Shown here piece after piece: positions 59,590 to 63,342 of a stretch of 63,342 nt of DNA (its first letter is position 1; each line of letters starts with the position of its first letter). The notes beneath the pieces were generated by a model that saw only the letters and a list, made by a program, of their open reading frames with translations, was not told the origin of the DNA and did no database searches. The translations under genes were made by a program, and so were the position numbers. This DNA is from Coprosoma sp963660615 (GTDB taxonomy: Bacteria; Bacillota_I; Bacilli_A; RF39; UBA660): contig CAVKYE010000007.1 in NCBI GenBank assembly GCA_963660615.1, positions 1 through 63,342 of the forward strand, in the 5' to 3' direction.

Positions 59590-60006
59590 ATGCCTACAAT
59601 AAGTCAATTAGTTAGAAACAGAAGAAAAAGTAAAACTAAAAAGTCAAAGTCTCCAATGTTGAATGTTGGATATAACAGCAAGGATAAGAAGACAACTGTA
59701 AGTAATTCTCCACAAAAACGTGGTGTATGTACTCGTGTTGGAACTAAGACTCCAAAGAAGCCAAACTCAGCACTTAGAAAATATGCTCGTGTTAGACTTT
59801 CAAACGGTAAAGAAGTTGATGCTTATATCCCAGGGGAAGGACATAACCTTCAAGAGCACTCTGTTGTTCTAATTCGTGGGGGACGTGTTAAGGACTTAAT
59901 CGGTGTTCGTTATCATGTAATTCGTGGTACTATGGATACTGCTCAAGTTGATAATCGTCGTCAAGGCCGTTCTAAATACGGTACTAAAAAACCAAAAAGT
60001 AATTAA
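59590..60006 (+). CDS. rpsL: 30S ribosomal protein S12
   Basis: 138 residues from ATG 59590 (MPTISQLVR) with AAAGGAGG; the open frame extends to 59551. Conserved GVCTRVGTKTPKKPNSALRK and VRYHVIRGTMD. The lysines commonly altered in streptomycin resistance (TPKKPNS and RGGRVKDL) are wild type. Confidence 0.97.
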   Translation: MPTISQLVRNRRKSKTKKSKSPMLNVGYNSKDKKTTVSNSPQKRGVCTRVGTKTPKKPNSALRKYARVRLSNGKEVDAYIPGEGHNLQEHSVVLIRGGRVKDLIGVRYHVIRGTMDTAQVDNRRQGRSKYGTKKPKSN

Positions 60007-60042
60007 TAAATTTTAAATTATATAGGGAAAGGAGGATTATTT

Positions 60043-60510
60043 ATGCGTAAGAGACGTGCAGTTAAAAGAGATGTGTTACCAGATCCAGTCTATAATTCTA
60101 AGTTAGTTACCAAGTTAATTAACCAAATAATGAAAGATGGTAAGAAGGGTACCGCACAAACTATTCTTTATAAGGCTTTTGATATAATTAAAGAAAAGAC
60201 TAATGAAGATGCAACTGTTGTTTTTGAAAAGGCAATGGCTAATATTAAACCAGCTTTAGAGGTTAAATCAAGACGTGTTGGTGGTGCAAATTATCAAGTA
60301 CCTATTGAGGTTAAGGCTGATCGTAGTCAAGCTTTAGGTCTTCGTTGGCTTGTTCAATATGCTAGGCTTAGAGGTGGACATTCTATGGCTGAAAATTTAG
60401 CTAATGAGATTATTGATGCTTCTAATGGTGTTGGAGCGGCTGTTAAGAAACGTGAGGATACTCACAGAATGGCTGAGGCTAACAAGGCATTTGCTCATTA
60501 TAGATGGTAA
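60043..60510 (+). CDS. rpsG: 30S ribosomal protein S7
   Basis: 155 residues, MRKRRAVKRDVLPDP start and GGANYQVPIEV, ending in KREDTHRMAEANKAFAHYRW. Primary rRNA-binding protein of the small-subunit head. GGAAAGGAGG site, 36 bases after rpsL. Confidence 0.98.
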   Translation: MRKRRAVKRDVLPDPVYNSKLVTKLINQIMKDGKKGTAQTILYKAFDIIKEKTNEDATVVFEKAMANIKPALEVKSRRVGGANYQVPIEVKADRSQALGLRWLVQYARLRGGHSMAENLANEIIDASNGVGAAVKKREDTHRMAEANKAFAHYRW

Positions 60511-60531
60511 TTTTAAGAAGGGAGAAAATTT

Positions 60532-62604
60532 ATGGCTCGTGAATATAGTTTAGAGAAAACACGTAATATTGGTATTATGGCTCATATCGATGCAGGTAAG
60601 ACTACTTGTACTGAGAGAGTTTTGTATCATACTGGTAAAATCCATAAGATTGGTGAAACTCACGATGGTGAAAGCCAAATGGACTGGATGGAACAGGAAC
60701 AAGAACGTGGAATTACTATCACTTCAGCGGCTACTACTGCATACTGGAATAATCACAGATTAAATATTATTGATACTCCAGGTCACGTAGATTTTACTGT
60801 TGAAGTACAAAGAAGTTTGCGTGTATTAGATGGTGCGGTAGCACTTATTGATGCGCAAGCTGGTGTTGAACCTCAAACTGAAACTGTTTGGCGTCAAGCA
60901 GATGATTATAAAGTTCCTAGAATGATTTTTGCAAATAAAATGGATAAAATGGGAGCGGATTTTAATTTCAGTTTAAATAGTATTGATAAGTTACTTGGGG
61001 TAAACGCTAAACCTATTGAATGGCCAATTGGTGCTGAAAGTGAATTTGATGGTATTATTGACCTAGTAGAAATGAAAGCATATCATTACGATGGTAAGGC
61101 TGAGGAAGAAGCAACTGAGATTGATATTCCTGCTGATTTAGTGGATATTGCTAATGAGAAAAGGGAAGAACTTATTGAAGCTGTTTCTGAGTTTGATGAT
61201 GAACTTATGAATAAATACCTAGAGGGTGAAGAAATTTCTGTTGATATGATTAAGAAGGCTATCAGAAAGGGAACTTTAGAGGTTAAATTCTTCCCAGTTT
61301 TATGTGGTACGGCTTTAGGAAATAAGGGTGTTAAGTTATTGCTTAATGCGGTAATTGATTATTTACCTTCACCTGTTGATGTTGAAGCTATTAAGGGTGT
61401 GGATTTAGATGGTAAAGAAATCGAAAGACATCCAAAGGATTCAGAACCGTTTAGTGCACTTGCATTTAAGGTTATGACTGATCCATTTGTTGGTAAACTT
61501 ACTTTCTTTAGGGTTTATTCTGGACATTTATCTAGTGGCTCTTATGTTTTAAATGCTACTAAGAATAAGAAAGAAAGAATTGGTCGTATCTTACTTATGC
61601 ATGCTAATGATCGTAAGGAAATACCTGAGGTATTTACTGGTGATATTGCGGCTGCAGTTGGTTTAAAGGATACTACTACTGGTAATACTTTGTGTGATGA
61701 AAAGCATGCTTGTATTTTGGAAAGTATGGAATTTCCTGAGCCAGTTATTCAACTTGCGATTGAACCTAAGTCTAAGGGTGATCAAGATAAGATGGGTCTT
61801 GCTTTACAGAAATTATCTGAAGAGGATCCTACATTTAGAGCTTCTACTAATGCTGAAACTGGTCAAACGATTATTGCTGGTGTAGGTGAGCTTCATTTGG
61901 ATATCATTGTTGATAGAATGAAGAGAGAATTTGGTATTGAAGCTAATATTGGTCAACCTCAAGTTTCATATCGTGAGACTTTAACTCAAGCTGGTGACTG
62001 TGAAGGTAAACATATTAAACAGTCTGGTGGTCGTGGTCAATACGGTCATGTATGGATTAAGTTTGAACCAAATCCAGATAAGGGTTATGAGTTTGTTGAT
62101 GCTATCGTTGGTGGTGTTGTTCCAAGAGAGTATATTCCAGTTGTTGATAAAGGTCTTCAAGAATCTATGAAGACTGGTGTACTTGCTGGATATCCTTTAG
62201 TGGATGTAAAGGCTACTTTATTCGATGGTTCATATCATGATGTTGATTCATCTGAGATGGCGTTTAAGGTTGCTGCTTCTCTTGCTTTGAAGGAAGCTAA
62301 GAGTAAGTGTAAGCCTGTTTTACTTGAACCTATTATGAAGGTTAATGTAAGAGTACCTGATGAATATTTAGGTGCGGTAATGGGTGATATTACTTCTAGA
62401 CGTGGTCGTCCACTTGGACAAGAATCAAGAGGTAATAGTTTATCTATTGATGCTATGGTACCACTTTCAGAGATGTTTGGTTATGTAACTAGTTTACGTT
62501 CAAATACTCAAGGTCGTGGTAACTATACTATGGAATTTGATCATTATGAAGAAGTTCCAAAAAATATTTCTGAAGAAATAATTAAAAAAAATGGTGGAAA
62601 CTAG
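60532..62604 (+). CDS. fusA: Elongation factor G
   Basis: 690 residues. G1 AHIDAGKTTC, G3 DTPGHVDFT, G4 NKMDKMGA, and domains II-V to the end, including RGRPLGQESRGNS. Moves tRNA and mRNA after peptide-bond formation. AAGAAGGGAG site, 21 bases after rpsG. Codons are better adapted than in most of the window. Confidence 0.98.
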   Translation: MAREYSLEKTRNIGIMAHIDAGKTTCTERVLYHTGKIHKIGETHDGESQMDWMEQEQERGITITSAATTAYWNNHRLNIIDTPGHVDFTVEVQRSLRVLDGAVALIDAQAGVEPQTETVWRQADDYKVPRMIFANKMDKMGADFNFSLNSIDKLLGVNAKPIEWPIGAESEFDGIIDLVEMKAYHYDGKAEEEATEIDIPADLVDIANEKREELIEAVSEFDDELMNKYLEGEEISVDMIKKAIRKGTLEVKFFPVLCGTALGNKGVKLLLNAVIDYLPSPVDVEAIKGVDLDGKEIERHPKDSEPFSALAFKVMTDPFVGKLTFFRVYSGHLSSGSYVLNATKNKKERIGRILLMHANDRKEIPEVFTGDIAAAVGLKDTTTGNTLCDEKHACILESMEFPEPVIQLAIEPKSKGDQDKMGLALQKLSEEDPTFRASTNAETGQTIIAGVGELHLDIIVDRMKREFGIEANIGQPQVSYRETLTQAGDCEGKHIKQSGGRGQYGHVWIKFEPNPDKGYEFVDAIVGGVVPREYIPVVDKGLQESMKTGVLAGYPLVDVKATLFDGSYHDVDSSEMAFKVAASLALKEAKSKCKPVLLEPIMKVNVRVPDEYLGAVMGDITSRRGRPLGQESRGNSLSIDAMVPLSEMFGYVTSLRSNTQGRGNYTMEFDHYEEVPKNISEEIIKKNGGN

Positions 62605-62614
62605 GCTAAAAGGC

Positions 62615-62643
62615 TTGTAATTTTAGCTTAGCTTTGCTAAAAT
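62615..62643 (+). promoter_or_regulatory. Internal tuf promoter
   Basis: TTGTAA (62615-62620), 17-bp spacer, TAAAAT (62638-62643) with TGc. Overlaps inverted repeats GCTAAAA/TTTTAGC/GCTAAAA. Confidence 0.65.
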
Positions 62644-62675
62644 GTTATTGTAATCAAATAAAGGAGGAAATTTTA

Positions 62676-63342
62676 ATGGCAAAAGAAAAATATGACCGTT
62701 CAAAACCACATGTTAATATTGGTACAATTGGACACGTGGATCACGGTAAAACTACTTTGACAGCCGCTATTAGTAGTGTGCTTTCTAAAAAAGGATGGGC
62801 TAAATTCGAAGATTATGCAAATATCGATAAGGCTCCAGAAGAAAGAGAACGTGGTATTACTATTAACACTTCTCATATTGAATATGAAACAGCTAATAGA
62901 CACTACGCTCACGTAGACTGTCCAGGACACGCTGATTATGTTAAAAACATGATCACTGGTGCTGCTCAAATGGATGGAGCAATCTTAGTTATTGCTGCTA
63001 CTGACGGACCTATGGCTCAAACTCGTGAACATATCTTATTATCACGTCAAGTTGGAGTACCTCGTATGGTTGTATTCTTAAACAAATGTGATATGGTTGA
63101 TGATGAAGAGTTATTAGACCTAGTTGAAATGGAAGTTAGAGAACTTTTAACTGAATATGGATATGATGGAGATAATACTCCAATTATCAGAGGTTCTGCA
63201 CTTAAAGCTCTTGAAGGCGATGCTGCTTATGAAGAGAAAATTATGGAACTTATGGACGCAGTTGACACTTGGATTGAAACTCCAGCTAGAGATACTGATA
63301 AACCATTCTTAATGCCAGTTGAAGATGTATTTACTATTACTG
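62676..63342 (+). CDS. tuf: Elongation factor Tu (3' end outside the window)
   Basis: The first 222 residues: MAKEKYDRSKPHVNIGTIGH, G1 GHVDHGKTT, G2 RGITI, G3 DCPGHADYVKNM, G4 NKCD and G5 SALKALEG. AAGGAGG site. It completes the rpsL-rpsG-fusA-tuf operon. Confidence 0.98.
   Translation, partial: MAKEKYDRSKPHVNIGTIGHVDHGKTTLTAAISSVLSKKGWAKFEDYANIDKAPEERERGITINTSHIEYETANRHYAHVDCPGHADYVKNMITGAAQMDGAILVIAATDGPMAQTREHILLSRQVGVPRMVVFLNKCDMVDDEELLDLVEMEVRELLTEYGYDGDNTPIIRGSALKALEGDAAYEEKIMELMDAVDTWIETPARDTDKPFLMPVEDVFTIT

Noticed and set aside
1..63342. CRISPR array
   Set aside because: No regularly spaced direct repeats found; the only tandem repeat is the Ser-tail repeat in the LCP gene.
1..63342. 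Mycoplasma genetic code (TGA = Trp)
   Set aside because: TGA ends several genes (for example at 3482-3484 and 38098-38100), and all Trp codons checked are TGG.

Overview
The window reads as chromosome from a very AT-rich, low-GC Bacillota (Firmicutes) bacterium, most likely an uncultured host-associated member of the Bacilli near the Erysipelotrichia/RF39 (Mollicutes-related) groups. TGA is used as a stop and Trp is TGG, so the code is table 11, not the mycoplasma code. Core genes prefer T-ending codons, Shine-Dalgarno sites are strong, and promoters are mostly sigma-A type, often with an extended -10 (TGn). Several genes belong to endospore formation: sigK, yqfC-yqfD, ytaF, an SspI-type small acid-soluble protein, a SpoVK-type AAA ATPase and a BclA-like collagen protein. 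The organism, or a recent ancestor, is therefore an endospore former.

Layout. 0-20 kb: two-component system, Fic protein, rpmB, dnaE, sspI, lemA, trmB, an envelope cluster with DUF948-like and YtxH proteins, dinB, tex, an LCP-family cell-wall enzyme of unusual architecture, and gltX with tRNA-Gly(GCC). 20.3-22.2 kb: a small element inserted at the 3' end of tRNA-Gly, flanked by a 12-bp copy of the tRNA end. 22.3-29.8 kb: ytaF, collagen-like gene, ArsR plus Zn/Cd ATPase, a decayed ABC transporter and a second P-type ATPase. 29.8-34.3 kb: pilin-like gene, dual solute-binding GGDEF sensor, YihY, and an unassigned structured small RNA. 34.5-42.7 kb: lipoteichoic-acid-synthase-type enzyme, then yqfC-yqfD-vanZ-ybeY-dgkA-era-(small ORF)-yqzL-recO. 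42.7-50 kb: accessory surface genes (a TasA-like gene and a pilin-like gene sharing one C-terminal module) interleaved with a toxin-like/HA-domain protein, glyQS and mgtC. 50-59.4 kb: SpoVK-like, sepF, divIVA, T-box-ileS, L,D-transpeptidase, a degenerate Fic protein, sigK and an NrtR-like regulator. 59.5 kb to the end: the str operon rpsL-rpsG-fusA-tuf (tuf cut by the window edge).

Most notable region. The gene at 42751-44160 encodes a SipW/TasA-type exported protein. Its promoter spacer contains a run of 20 T, which suggests phase variation by slippage. Its 3' end switches abruptly from about 30% GC to about 63% GC, with a run of NNC codons in a domain that looks like a C-type-lectin variable region. 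This is the pattern left by diversity-generating retroelement (DGR) mutagenesis of AAC codons. It is followed at once by a GC-rich cluster of three hairpins. The paralogue at 48534-49862 keeps the same framework but differs at the putative variable positions. No reverse transcriptase or template repeat is visible here, so a DGR acting from elsewhere in the genome remains an inference.
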